Numbered from the stretch's first letter, positions 6,294-14,015 are shown. The stretch: DNA of 14,365 nucleotides from an uncultured Clostridia bacterium (GCA_934149155.1 CAKPDZ010000038.1:1-14365), one strand, 5' to 3'. The notes: generated from the letters alone by a model not told the origin. Numbers and translations: made by a program.

Positions 6294-8135
6294 ATGTGTG
6301 GAATTATTGGATATATAGGACATAAAAAAGCCAGTCCTATATTAATTAATGGTCTTTTAAGACTAGAATATAGAGGATATGATTCAGCAGGAATTTCTAC
6401 TGTTGAACCTGATGGTCTATCTATAATGAAAGATAAAGGTAGAGTAAAAAACCTTTATAATTTAAAAGGAATTGATGATTTGAAAGGAACTATTGGTATT
6501 GCTCATACAAGATGGGCAACACATGGAAAACCATCACAAGAAAACTCTCACCCACATTTAGATAATAGCAAAAGTTTTGCTGTTGTTCATAATGGAATTA
6601 TTGAAAATTATAATGATTTAAGAAAATTTTTAACTGATAAGGGGTATACTTTCTATTCTCAAACTGATACAGAAGTTATCCCAAATCTTATTCACTATTA
6701 CTATACTAGTGATACCAAAAATGATGATTTAAAAGTTCTACGTGCCGTTCAAAAAACTTGTATAGATTTAAAAGGAAGTTTTGCACTTCAAATCATTTCA
6801 AAATTCATGCCAGATAATATGATTGTAATAAGAAAAGATAGTCCACTTGTTATCGGAAAAGGTGATGGAGAAAACTATATTTCTTCTGACATACCTGCAA
6901 TTTTATCATTTACTAAAGATTTTTATTTATTAAATGATTATGAATTTGCTGTACTTTCTAGAGATAATATTGACTTTTATGATATAAATCTAAATAAAAT
7001 TGTAAAACCAGTAAAAAGCATTGATTGGGATGCTACTAGTACTGATAAAAATGGTTATGAAGATTATATGTTAAAAGAAATTTATGAACAACCAAATGCA
7101 GTTAGAGAAACAATCGGCTCTCGTTTACCAGAAAATGAAAATTGCCATTTTGATGATTTAAAATTTACAAAAGAATTTTTATCATCTATAAATAAAATTT
7201 ATATAGTAGCATGTGGCACTGCAATGCATGCCGGACTTTCTGGAAAATCAGCTATCGAAAAACTTTGTCATATTCCTGTAACTGTTGATATTGCATCAGA
7301 ATTTAGATATAGAGATCCTATTATTGATAAAAATACTTTATGTATTTACATTTCTCAATCAGGAGAAACTGCTGATACAATTGCAGCATTAAAATTATCA
7401 AAATCAAAAGGAGCTACTACATTAGCAATTTCTAATGTTATTGGAAGTTCTATTACACGAGAAGCTGATTACTGTATTTATACACATGCCGGTCCTGAAA
7501 TTGCAGTAGCTTCAACAAAAGCGTATACTTCTCAAGTTGTATTATTAAATATTTTAGCTGTATATTTTGCAGAAATATTAGAAAGTACATCTGAATTACA
7601 GTTAAAAAATATTAAAACTGAAATTCTAGCTCTACCTTCCAAAATTGAAGAATCATTAAAATGTGCTATTAGAATTGAAAGTTTTGCTAAAAAAATCTAT
7701 CAAGAAAAAGATATATTTTTCTTAGGTAGAGGTGTTGACTATAATACCGCATTAGAAGGTTCATTAAAATTAAAAGAAATTTCTTATATCCATTCAGAAG
7801 CTTATGCTGCTGGTGAATTAAAACATGGTCCTATTGCATTAATTGAAAATGGAATAACTGTTGTAAGTATTATTACAGATAAAAACTTAATTGAAAAAAC
7901 AATTAGTAACGTTCAAGAAGTTATTACCCGTGGTGCTAAAACACTAGTTATTACTAATCAAGAATTACCAGTAAACAGTTTTGATACTGTTATTACTGTA
8001 CCAGATACTAATTGTTTACTATCTCCTATTTTAGCAATTGTACCTTTACAATTACTATCTTACTATATTTCAAAAGAAAAAGGTCTAGATGTTGATAAAC
8101 CTAGAAACCTAGCAAAATCTGTAACAGTTGAATAA
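6294..8135 (+). CDS. glmS: Glutamine-fructose-6-phosphate aminotransferase (isomerising), 613 aa
   Basis: GlmS converts fructose-6-phosphate and glutamine to glucosamine-6-phosphate and glutamate, the first committed step towards UDP-GlcNAc, peptidoglycan and wall polymers. The N-terminal glutaminase domain begins with nucleophile Cys2 (MCGIIGYIG) and contains RGYDSAG, HTRWATHG (71-78) and HNGIIEN (99-105). Two SIS sugar-isomerase domains follow, at about 290-430 (CGTAMHAG, SQSGET at 354-359) and 460-600. The C-terminal tail KPRNLAKSVTVE is the invariant ending of the family. AAAGGAGG lies 8 bases before ATG 6294. Expression is expected to be controlled by the upstream ribozyme. Single-gene transcript ending at 8141-8180. 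Confidence 0.98.
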   Translation: MCGIIGYIGHKKASPILINGLLRLEYRGYDSAGISTVEPDGLSIMKDKGRVKNLYNLKGIDDLKGTIGIAHTRWATHGKPSQENSHPHLDNSKSFAVVHNGIIENYNDLRKFLTDKGYTFYSQTDTEVIPNLIHYYYTSDTKNDDLKVLRAVQKTCIDLKGSFALQIISKFMPDNMIVIRKDSPLVIGKGDGENYISSDIPAILSFTKDFYLLNDYEFAVLSRDNIDFYDINLNKIVKPVKSIDWDATSTDKNGYEDYMLKEIYEQPNAVRETIGSRLPENENCHFDDLKFTKEFLSSINKIYIVACGTAMHAGLSGKSAIEKLCHIPVTVDIASEFRYRDPIIDKNTLCIYISQSGETADTIAALKLSKSKGATTLAISNVIGSSITREADYCIYTHAGPEIAVASTKAYTSQVVLLNILAVYFAEILESTSELQLKNIKTEILALPSKIEESLKCAIRIESFAKKIYQEKDIFFLGRGVDYNTALEGSLKLKEISYIHSEAYAAGELKHGPIALIENGITVVSIITDKNLIEKTISNVQEVITRGAKTLVITNQELPVNSFDTVITVPDTNCLLSPILAIVPLQLLSYYISKEKGLDVDKPRNLAKSVTVE

Positions 8136-8140
8136 AAAAG

Positions 8141-8180
8141 TCTGCCAAGAGATACATACTCTTGACAGATTTTTACTTTT
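8141..8180. terminator. Bidirectional terminator shared by glmS and the M23 peptidase unit
   Basis: TCTGCCAAGAG (8141-8151) pairs with CTCTTGACAGA (8159-8169), 10 of 11 positions, with a 7-base loop. TTTTTACTTTTT follows on the plus strand and a T-rich tract (the complement of AATAAAAAAG) follows on the minus strand. It lies 5 bases after the glmS stop. Confidence 0.85.
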
Positions 8181-8413
8181 TATTGAGACCATTCTTCAAT
8201 TTCCTCTTGAAGCCTATTTATCTCATCTCTATTTCTAGATATTTGATTTTGTTTTCTTTTTTCTATTTTTTCTTTATATTGTGCTCTTTTTAACACCATC
8301 TCTGGTCTTTGATGTGCCTCTTTTCCAGCTTTAACATCAAAAATCTTTTCATAATTATCGCCAAAAAAGCAAATTTGACTCGATTTTATACCGAATCTAA
8401 CCTGCTTTAATCT
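8180..8413 (-). pseudogene. Start-less reading frame downstream of the M23 peptidase, probable truncated gene
   Basis: An open frame runs from beyond 8413 to TAA 8182-8180. It reads LKQVRFGIKSSQICFFGD, NYEKIFDVKAGKEAHQRPE and then a lysine/glutamate-rich, coiled-coil-like tail ending LQEEIEEWSQ. It looks like real protein, yet it has no ATG, GTG or TTG until ATG 8299-8297, which would leave only 39 residues with no clear RBS. The frame is closed by a stop just upstream, inside the M23 gene. The likely reading is a gene that lost its 5' end; use of a rare ATT or ATA start is the alternative. I do not recognise the family. It lies between the M23 gene stop (8415) and their shared terminator, so it is transcribed with that gene. 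Confidence 0.45.
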
Positions 8414-8414
8414 T

Positions 8415-9434
8415 TTATTTATACAAATAATTTTGTGGATTTATTGCAGTTCCATCAATTCTTATTTCTAAATGTAAATGTGGTCCTGTTGAATTTCCTG
8501 TTGAACCAACTGCTGCTATAATATCTCCTGCCTCTACTTTTTGTCCAACTGTCGCATATAATTTACTGCAATGTCCATACCATGTTTCTACACCATTTTC
8601 ATGTGTAATTTTTATTAAATTCCCATATGGTCCACTTTTTTCTGCAAACGTTACAGTACCAGAAGCAACAGCTTTAATTGGTGTTCCTGTTGGTGCTGCT
8701 ATATCAGTTCCTGTATGTGCACCAGATCTAATACTACTAACTACACCAAATCTGGAAGTTATAGTTCCACTTACTGGTGTAACTGCTAAAAGTACTCCAT
8801 TTACATTTGGATATTTGCTTTTTTCTTCCTCTTCTTTTTGAGCTTTTATTTCTGCTTCTTTTTCTGCTACAAGTGTTGAAACTTTTTCTTCAACTTGTGC
8901 TTGTGCAACTTGTACTGTTTCTATACTTATATCACTCATATTTTCTGTATAGTTTTCTGTTACACTTAATTCTAAATTTACATCATCATTTTTATGTTCT
9001 TCTTTTATTTGATTGATAGCTTGTTCAGCTTCATCCATATTGTCTACTAACCCTACAGTCTCTTCATTTAATATTACTGCATAATATTTATACATTATTC
9101 TAGCATTTTCTTTTAATGCTAACATTATTTCTTCTTCATTCGTTTCTTGATTTCTGCTTACTAATTTAAATTCATAATTTGGCATATTATCTAATGAAAC
9201 AAAATCAATATTTTTACCTTCCATGTCTATGATTTCTTGTTGTATTCTTTCTTCTAATTCTGCTTCATTATCTACATAACCTATTTCTTGTCCTAATAAA
9301 GTTACTTTATAGCTTGGTTTATATTTTAATAAAATTATCGCTAGTATTATAACCAATGCTACTGCCATTATGCTAAAAAGTTTGCAACTTTCTTTAGTAT
9401 AATATTTTATTGTTCTTTTAAAAATAATATACAC
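8415..9434 (-). CDS. Membrane-anchored M23 family metallopeptidase, 339 aa
   Basis: A zinc peptidase of the LytM/lysostaphin type that cuts peptidoglycan cross-bridges or stem peptides outside the cell. Residues 1-17 are basic, 18-37 form one transmembrane anchor, and the rest is extracellular. Two similar repeats, at about 42-70 (YKVTLLGQEIGYVDNEAELEE) and 117-145 (YAVILNEETVGLVDNMDEAEQ), match the short beta-alpha repeats common ahead of clostridial M23 domains. A charged coiled coil spans 172-206. The catalytic domain (222-338) has ligands His240, Asp244 (HTGTD) and His321, and catalytic His288 (YGHC) and His319 (HLHLE). The start is GTG 9434, but AAGGAG ends only 1-2 bases before it; ATT at codon 3 would have ideal spacing. 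Confidence 0.93.
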   Translation of the reverse strand: MYIIFKRTIKYYTKESCKLFSIMAVALVIILAIILLKYKPSYKVTLLGQEIGYVDNEAELEERIQQEIIDMEGKNIDFVSLDNMPNYEFKLVSRNQETNEEEIMLALKENARIMYKYYAVILNEETVGLVDNMDEAEQAINQIKEEHKNDDVNLELSVTENYTENMSDISIETVQVAQAQVEEKVSTLVAEKEAEIKAQKEEEEKSKYPNVNGVLLAVTPVSGTITSRFGVVSSIRSGAHTGTDIAAPTGTPIKAVASGTVTFAEKSGPYGNLIKITHENGVETWYGHCSKLYATVGQKVEAGDIIAAVGSTGNSTGPHLHLEIRIDGTAINPQNYLYK

Positions 9435-9459
9435 TCTCCTTTTTAACGCGACAAGTATT

Positions 9460-9488
9460 ATTATACCATATTTATACTATTTTGGCAA
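9460..9488 (-). promoter_or_regulatory. Strong sigma-A promoter of the M23 peptidase gene
   Basis: Minus strand: TTGCCA (9488-9483), exactly 17 bases, TATAAT (9465-9460), followed by an about 19-base leader to GTG 9434. The -10 is a perfect consensus. Phased A-tracts lie just upstream (9507-9546). Confidence 0.85.
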
Positions 9489-9506
9489 CTCTTCTATTCC
9501 TCTTCA

Positions 9507-9546
9507 GCCGTTTTTAACTGTTTTTAACCTTTTTTAGCTGTTTTTA
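9507..9546. repeat. Four 10-bp direct repeats with helically phased T/A-tracts
   Basis: GCCGTTTTTA, ACTGTTTTTA, ACCTTTTTTA and GCTGTTTTTA follow each other without gaps (consensus RCYGTTTTTA). The 10-bp period keeps the A-tracts on one face of the helix, a classic cause of intrinsic DNA curvature. Seen from the minus strand they lie 19-58 bases upstream of the M23 -35 box, where a curved UP-like element could aid RNA polymerase. A regulator binding site is the alternative. Confidence 0.7.
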
Positions 9547-9621
9547 TATGGTTATTCATACATATTTTGCTCATTTTTCCTACATTTTATTCGTTTTTTC
9601 TCTTTTTTTCTATATTCTTCA

Positions 9622-9650
9622 TTGAAGAAATTGATAAAATATGGTATTCT
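9622..9650 (+). promoter_or_regulatory. Promoter of the S4-domain pseudouridine synthase
   Basis: TTGAAG (9622-9627), 17 bases, TATTCT (9645-9650) with an upstream TGG extended -10. The start would be near 9657, 22 bases before the ATG at 9679. This makes a start at TTG 9622 unlikely, because it would lie inside the promoter. Confidence 0.5.
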
Positions 9651-9678
9651 TAATTATATTATAAAAAAGGATTTGATT

Positions 9679-10533
9679 ATGAAAAAATTAATAGTACCAC
9701 AAAAATATGATAATAAAAAATTAACAAAATTTATATTAGATTCATTTCCTCATTTATCACCCAATATGTTATACAAAGCTTTAAGACAAAAAGATATAAA
9801 AATTGATGGAAAACGAATTAACAAAGATTGTTCTATATATGAAGGAAATGAAATACTTGTATATATTGCAGATAATATGCTTTATCCAAATGTTGAATTA
9901 GATATTATTTTTGAAGATGAAAATATTTTAATTATAAACAAACCTGCTAATCTAGAAGTTACTGGCAATAACAGTTTAACAAGTATCGTTCATTCAAAAT
10001 ACTTTAACAATGCTTTTTTGCCTATGCCATGTCATAGATTAGATAGAAATACCAATGGTCTTGTTCTATTTGCCAAAAATGATATAGCATTAAATATTTT
10101 ATTTGATAAATTTAAAAAACATGAGATTGAAAAAAAATACTTAGCTTTAGTATATGGTATTCCAAAAATAAAAAAAGCTCGACTTGAAGCTTATCTATTT
10201 AAAGATAACAAAAAATCAACAGTGTATATTTCTGACACCTTTAAAACAGGCTACAGTAAAATTATTACTTCTTATACAGTTATAAAAGAATATAAAAATA
10301 ATTCCGCTTTATTAGAAGTTCAAATAGAAACTGGTAAAACACATCAAATTCGAGCTCATTTAGCCCATATAGGCTATCCAATTATTGGTGATAGTAAATA
10401 TGGTATTAATGCTGTTAATAAAGATTTTTGTTTTAAATATCAGCAACTTACAGCTTGTGAATTAACTTTTAATTTTAAAACAGATAGTGGAATTTTAAAT
10501 TATTTAAAAGGAACAACAGTGACTCTTAATTAG
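9679..10533 (+). CDS. RluA-family pseudouridine synthase with S4 domain, 284 aa
   Basis: Makes pseudouridine in structured RNA, most likely 23S rRNA as in RluC/RluD. An S4 RNA-binding domain occupies about residues 10-64 (LYKALRQKDIKIDGKRINKD), and the catalytic domain follows with HRLDRNTNGLVLFAKN (119-134, nucleophile Asp122) and ETGKTHQIRAHLAHIGYPIIGDSKYG. ATG 9679 is chosen because AAAGGA lies 7 bases upstream and because the longer TTG start falls in the promoter. It diverges from the M23 gene and converges on the deacetylase. The last codons and the stop lie inside the terminator hairpin. It is a paralogue of the shorter RluA enzyme at 1162-1848, which lacks the S4 domain. Confidence 0.93.
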   Translation: MKKLIVPQKYDNKKLTKFILDSFPHLSPNMLYKALRQKDIKIDGKRINKDCSIYEGNEILVYIADNMLYPNVELDIIFEDENILIINKPANLEVTGNNSLTSIVHSKYFNNAFLPMPCHRLDRNTNGLVLFAKNDIALNILFDKFKKHEIEKKYLALVYGIPKIKKARLEAYLFKDNKKSTVYISDTFKTGYSKIITSYTVIKEYKNNSALLEVQIETGKTHQIRAHLAHIGYPIIGDSKYGINAVNKDFCFKYQQLTACELTFNFKTDSGILNYLKGTTVTLN

Positions 10534-10545
10534 TCACTGTTTTAT
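10515..10545. terminator. Terminator hairpin overlapping the stop codon of the pseudouridine synthase
   Basis: AACAGTGACT (10515-10524) and AGTCACTGTT (10532-10541) form a perfect 10-bp stem with a 7-base loop; a T-rich tract follows. The TAG stop (10531-10533) lies in the loop and stem. The deacetylase stop on the other strand begins one base past the hairpin (10544-10542), so both convergent genes appear to share it. Confidence 0.75.
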
Positions 10546-11312
10546 TGTAATAAATCATAGAAATTCTTAAATTTATACCCTTCTGATTTTAAATATTCAA
10601 TTGATTCTTTTAGTATTGTAGAAGAATCACTTACATCTTTTGTATCATGCATTAATACAACTAATGAACCTTTATTTTTTGATGTCTTTTTCAAATTATT
10701 TAATAACTCCTGTTTAGAATATTTTTTTACAGAATCATTGTTTAAGCAATTCCAATCAACATATGTATATTGCATTTCTTCTAAAATTTTTAATGCCTCT
10801 TTTTTTCTAGATTTATTAGTAGGTGACATGAAACCATTTGGAAATCTAAAAATATGTGAGCAATAATCATCTACACCTATTGCTTTTCCTATTGCTATAT
10901 CCGTTTTTTCTACTTCATTTCGAAAGCTTTCATTACTTTTATATAATACTGAATTATCATGATCATATCCATGATTTGCAATATAATGCCCTTCTTCATA
11001 TTCTCTTCTTACTATTTCTGGATGTTTATCTACATATTTTCCAATCACAAAAAATGTTGCTTTTACATCTTCTGCTTTTAATATATCTAAAATCTTTGGT
11101 GTTACTGTCGTTGTTGGTCCATCATCAAATGTTAAATATGCTATTTTTTCTTCATTTTTCGTTATTGTCGCTACTTTATCAATTAGCTCTGTTGATAATG
11201 AACTATTTTTAGATAGCTCTATTGCCAATGATTTTGATTTGTGTATAAAGATAAAAAATAATAGTACTGTTATTATCATTAGTACTATTATTATATTTAT
11301 TTTCTTTCTCAT
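10542..11312 (-). CDS. NodB-domain polysaccharide deacetylase, membrane-anchored, 256 aa
   Basis: A carbohydrate esterase family 4 enzyme, expected to remove acetyl groups from peptidoglycan GlcNAc or MurNAc or from another wall glycan outside the cell. After a basic start and one hydrophobic anchor or signal segment (about residues 7-24), the NodB motifs appear in order. They are TFDDGP (motif 1, catalytic base and metal Asp), NHGYDH (motif 2, the HxxxH metal ligands), RFPNG (motif 3; the usual RxPYG/RFPxG), DWNCLNND (motif 4 region) and LVVLMHD (motif 5). ATG 11312 is 11 bases from GGAG; TTG 11318 is 5 bases away and could be the true start, adding two residues. It ends 8 bases from the convergent pseudouridine synthase. 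Confidence 0.92.
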   Translation of the reverse strand: MRKKINIIIVLMIITVLLFFIFIHKSKSLAIELSKNSSLSTELIDKVATITKNEEKIAYLTFDDGPTTTVTPKILDILKAEDVKATFFVIGKYVDKHPEIVRREYEEGHYIANHGYDHDNSVLYKSNESFRNEVEKTDIAIGKAIGVDDYCSHIFRFPNGFMSPTNKSRKKEALKILEEMQYTYVDWNCLNNDSVKKYSKQELLNNLKKTSKNKGSLVVLMHDTKDVSDSSTILKESIEYLKSEGYKFKNFYDLLQ

Positions 11313-11381
11313 TTCCAATTACTCTCCATTCTTATATTTTTAATATATTTATATGTTAAATGAAGAAATATTAGAATAATT

Positions 11382-11573
11382 TTATTCTCTTTCTTTATCT
11401 TCTAGTTTTTTCATTTTTTGCAAATCGATTTTGTTATGAATACATTTCTGCATAAGCCATCCTAATACAACTGGCATCATAACCATTCTTGTATTTATAT
11501 ACATTTTATCTTTTGCATCTACATCTTCTCTTATATTGGCAATTTCTAAATTTGCATCAATTAATCTTTTCAT
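11382..11573 (-). CDS. Hypothetical protein, 63 aa
   Basis: Begins MKRLIDANLEIANIRED and contains a short hydrophobic stretch (MVMMPVVLGWLMQKC), ending in a charged LEDKERE tail. The KRLIDA-type opening is reminiscent of small phage proteins, but I do not recognise a family. There is no RBS before ATG 11573, and the frame stays open upstream for about 30 codons that also look protein-like (FSRPVKSITGTLKIQD), without a standard start. It may therefore be the surviving end of a longer, broken gene rather than an intact one. Confidence 0.4.
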   Translation of the reverse strand: MKRLIDANLEIANIREDVDAKDKMYINTRMVMMPVVLGWLMQKCIHNKIDLQKMKKLEDKERE

Positions 11574-11650
11574 ATCTTGAATTTTTAATGTTCCTGTTAT
11601 ACTTTTGACAGGTCTACTGAATTGTGTATATGTTATATGTAGTATTAATT

Positions 11651-11837
11651 TTATTTTTTCTTGTTTTTATCAAATAATTCATCAATATTTTCTTCTTTTT
11701 ATTTCTTAATTTACTATTACAACAAAATCCGTTATCTTTGTATAAGTTTTCTTTATCGAATCAAACAATGCTAACACTCCTGGTAAATAAGATGCTGTAC
11801 TCAAATACTCTATTCTTTCAACCATTGTCTAATTTCT
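11651..11837 (-). pseudogene. Decayed coding fragments in the 353-base gap after the 63-aa gene
   Basis: Short protein-like pieces lie in different minus-strand frames: SYLEIRQWLKE ending at a TAG; a 39-codon frame 11825-11706 containing YLSTASYLPGVLALFDS; and KEENIDELFDKNKKK ending at TAA 11653-11651. None has a ribosome binding site. Order and strand fit one or more small genes broken by frameshifts, continuous with the 63-aa frame. The rest of 11574-11926 shows nothing else I can support. Confidence 0.35.
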
Positions 11838-11926
11838 AAATATGATTATGAGTAATACTAAAATAAAAAAATCAAAATATTTTTAATACAACAGAGTAGA
11901 TAAATTCTCCCATCTCAAACCACATA

Positions 11927-12496
11927 TTAATCAACAAATAATACTTCTACTATATTTTTATATCTATCTTTTAATATTTCTTTAGTTCTTGAACTCAATT
12001 TATTATAATCTCTTTCTAATTTTTTCTTTACATATTCTTTTCCATCTAATGCAGATAAATTCATTTCTTTATAAGCTAAAGAAAATAGTGATGGTATACA
12101 ATCAAAATGTGCTATTACATCTGCATCTGCCACACATTGTTCCTCTATTGTATTTCTTGGTCTATCTATACTTCCTCTATGATTTAATACACAGTTCTTA
12201 ACTTTTTCTATTCGTTCTTTAGGAAATTTCAATTCTGTTAATAATTGTTCTGCAATTTCAGCGCCATAAATATGATGCAAACTCCTTTCTCCATACTCTG
12301 ATGGCATTGCTATGTCATGCAATAATGCACCTAATTCTACTATTTCAACATCTGCCTCATACTTTTGTGCTAATTTTATCGCATTCTCTACAACATATTT
12401 TATATGTTCATTCCAAAAATCATACCCATCTTTTTCTTTAAATTGTTCACATCTAATCAATAATTCTTGTTTTATCTTTTCTGTAGTTTCACTCAT
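11927..12496 (-). CDS. HD-domain phosphohydrolase, 189 aa
   Basis: A small metal-dependent phosphohydrolase of the HD superfamily (COG1418-like, stand-alone HD). The metal ligands are visible: His31 (NEHIKYV), His60-Asp61 (LLHDIAMP), and Asp124/Asp126 (VADADVI), with an additional LNHRGS block at 105-110. The substrate is unknown; family members act on nucleotides, nucleotide-derived messengers or other phosphoesters. AGGAGGT lies 5 bases before ATG 12496. It has its own strong promoter and is transcribed away from the second HD-domain gene at 12960. Confidence 0.88.
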   Translation of the reverse strand: MSETTEKIKQELLIRCEQFKEKDGYDFWNEHIKYVVENAIKLAQKYEADVEIVELGALLHDIAMPSEYGERSLHHIYGAEIAEQLLTELKFPKERIEKVKNCVLNHRGSIDRPRNTIEEQCVADADVIAHFDCIPSLFSLAYKEMNLSALDGKEYVKKKLERDYNKLSSRTKEILKDRYKNIVEVLFVD

Positions 12497-12569
12497 TCTT
12501 ACCTCCTAATTTTTTGTTTTGTTACTATTTATTTTTCAATATGTTTCTAACTCTCTAAGTACCAAAAAC

Positions 12570-12598
12570 ATTATATATAAACTTTTATTAAATTTCAA
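12570..12598 (-). promoter_or_regulatory. Promoter of the 189-aa HD-domain gene
   Basis: Minus strand: TTGAAA (12598-12593), 17 bases, TATAAT (12575-12570), nearly consensus. The start near 12563 gives a leader of about 66 bases. Confidence 0.75.
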
Positions 12599-12690
12599 TG
12601 GTAGTATGTATACTTTTATGGACAATACATCATTTTTAATAAAAATAAAAATTTATTGATAACTATACTGTCAACAAAAAATGTTACTGA

Positions 12691-12747
12691 AATATTAAGA
12701 AATTTAATATAAAATTAACAAAGCAACCTACTCGTCGCACCCAGTAA
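12691..12747 (+). pseudogene. Orphan C-terminal coding fragment
   Basis: A frame with no start codon reads NIKKFNIKLTKQPTRRTQ and stops at TAA 12745-12747, where the hairpin 12747-12778 begins. The stretch CCTACTCGTCGCACCCAG is strikingly rich in G+C and CG for this window. It looks like the 3' end of a deleted gene followed by its terminator. An RNA element or an element end is the alternative. The rest of 12499-12959 contains only promoters. Confidence 0.3.
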
Positions 12748-12778
12748 AAGCCATTATCATTTTCATGATAATGGCTTT
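12747..12778. terminator. Perfect 14-bp hairpin, terminator-like
   Basis: AAAGCCATTATCAT (12747-12760) and ATGATAATGGCTTT (12765-12778) pair perfectly around the 4-base loop TTTC. The T tracts after it are short on both strands (GCTTTCTAG, GCTTTTACTGG), so terminator strength is uncertain. No intact gene ends next to it. Confidence 0.55.
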
Positions 12779-12856
12779 CTAGTATAATTTCAAGATTCTT
12801 ATTGATATTTGATATCTTTTATAATATAATCTACTAGGCAGTAATTAATAATCATT

Positions 12857-12884
12857 TTGGCATAATATTAAGAATTTATATAAA
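12857..12884 (+). promoter_or_regulatory. Possible promoter of the 351-aa HD-domain gene
   Basis: TTGGCA (12857-12862), 16 bases, TATAAA (12879-12884). The leader would be about 70 bases and contains the repeated word CTTGTAAAA. The match is fair, not excellent. Confidence 0.45.
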
Positions 12885-12959
12885 TACAACAATTCTTGTA
12901 AAATTTATGCTAAAACTATCTATGAATTATCAAACTTGTAAAAATAAGGAGTATAATAA

Positions 12960-14015
12960 ATGACCAAATATTATAGTAATACTAATAAAGAAATAAAAGA
13001 ATATTTTAAAATTTTAGAGCCGAATTTTCCTGAATGGTTAAATGAATATATTGATACAAAAGAATTATTATCTCAAAGATATATAAGTGTAACTTGTGGC
13101 ACTATATATTCTGATTTATTTGAAAGTAATTTCTTTTTTTCAAGTTTAGATCATTCAGTAGCAGTTGCTTTAATAATTTGGCACTTCACTAATGATAAAA
13201 AACAAACTTTATCTGGTCTATTTCATGATATAGCAACTCCTGTTTTTAAGCATTGTATTGACTTCTTAAATGGAGATTATATGATTCAAGAATCAACAGA
13301 AGATTTGACATCAGAAATTATTAAAAACTCTGATGAAATAATTAAATTATTAAAGAGAGATAATATAAAAGTCTCAGAAATAAATAATTATCACATTTAT
13401 CCTATTGCTGATAACGATACACCAAAACTATCTGCTGATAGATTAGAATATTCATTATCTAATGCTTTATTTACTTATAAATTATTAGATTTTAAAACCA
13501 TTAAGAAAATATATAATGACATTGAAATCCAAACTAATGAAAGCAATGAAATAGAACTAGGATTCAAAACTAAAGACATTGCTAAAATTTTTGTTGAAAC
13601 GACAAGTAAATTATCAGTTATCTATCGTGAAGATAGAACAAGATATTCTATGCAACTGCTTGCAGATATTTTAAAGAAATTAAACGATGAAAATAAAATA
13701 ACAAGAAAAGATTTATATCAATTAAAAGAAAGTGATGTTATAAATATTATAGAAACATCTAAATATAAAAATATATTTAATATATGGAAAAACGCTACAA
13801 AGGTTAAAGTCTCAAAAGAAAAACCTGATAATGTTTATTTTGTACATCACGGAGCAAAAATCAGATATATTGATCCATTATGCAATTGTGAAAGAATCTC
13901 TAAGTGTTGTGAAACTGCTAAGAAAATGATAGATAAAAACTTATCGTATGATATGAGCAATTATGTTTATTTAGATTTCGATTTTAATGAATTTATATTT
14001 AGAAGCACTCGATAG
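12960..14015 (+). CDS. HD-domain protein, 351 aa, altered C-terminus
   Basis: A larger HD-superfamily protein, likely a phosphohydrolase acting on a nucleotide or similar ester. Ligands His65 (LDHSVAVA), His89-Asp90 (LFHDIATP) and Asp160 (SADRLEYS) are all present in the N-terminal half; the C-terminal half has no motif I recognise. AAGGAG lies 8 bases before ATG 12960. The last nine residues, NEFIFRSTR, are encoded by DNA that in another frame is the start of a nuclease fragment (13987 on). The natural C-terminus was therefore probably replaced at a recombination junction just after YLDFDF. The catalytic domain looks intact. Confidence 0.82.
   Translation: MTKYYSNTNKEIKEYFKILEPNFPEWLNEYIDTKELLSQRYISVTCGTIYSDLFESNFFFSSLDHSVAVALIIWHFTNDKKQTLSGLFHDIATPVFKHCIDFLNGDYMIQESTEDLTSEIIKNSDEIIKLLKRDNIKVSEINNYHIYPIADNDTPKLSADRLEYSLSNALFTYKLLDFKTIKKIYNDIEIQTNESNEIELGFKTKDIAKIFVETTSKLSVIYREDRTRYSMQLLADILKKLNDENKITRKDLYQLKESDVINIIETSKYKNIFNIWKNATKVKVSKEKPDNVYFVHHGAKIRYIDPLCNCERISKCCETAKKMIDKNLSYDMSNYVYLDFDFNEFIFRSTR

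Noticed and set aside
9552..9620. Pyrimidine-rich tract read as a riboswitch or small gene
   Set aside because: It is a simple T/C-rich stretch between divergent promoters with no stem or frame of note.
10856..11212. Leucine-rich 118-codon plus-strand frame
   Set aside because: It is the complement of the NodB deacetylase; its repetitive Leu/His/Tyr composition is an artefact of AT-rich antisense sequence.
11374..11389. Palindrome AGAATAATTTTATTCT as a terminator of the 63-aa gene
   Set aside because: The loop would be too small or the stem only five A/T-rich pairs, with no T run after it.
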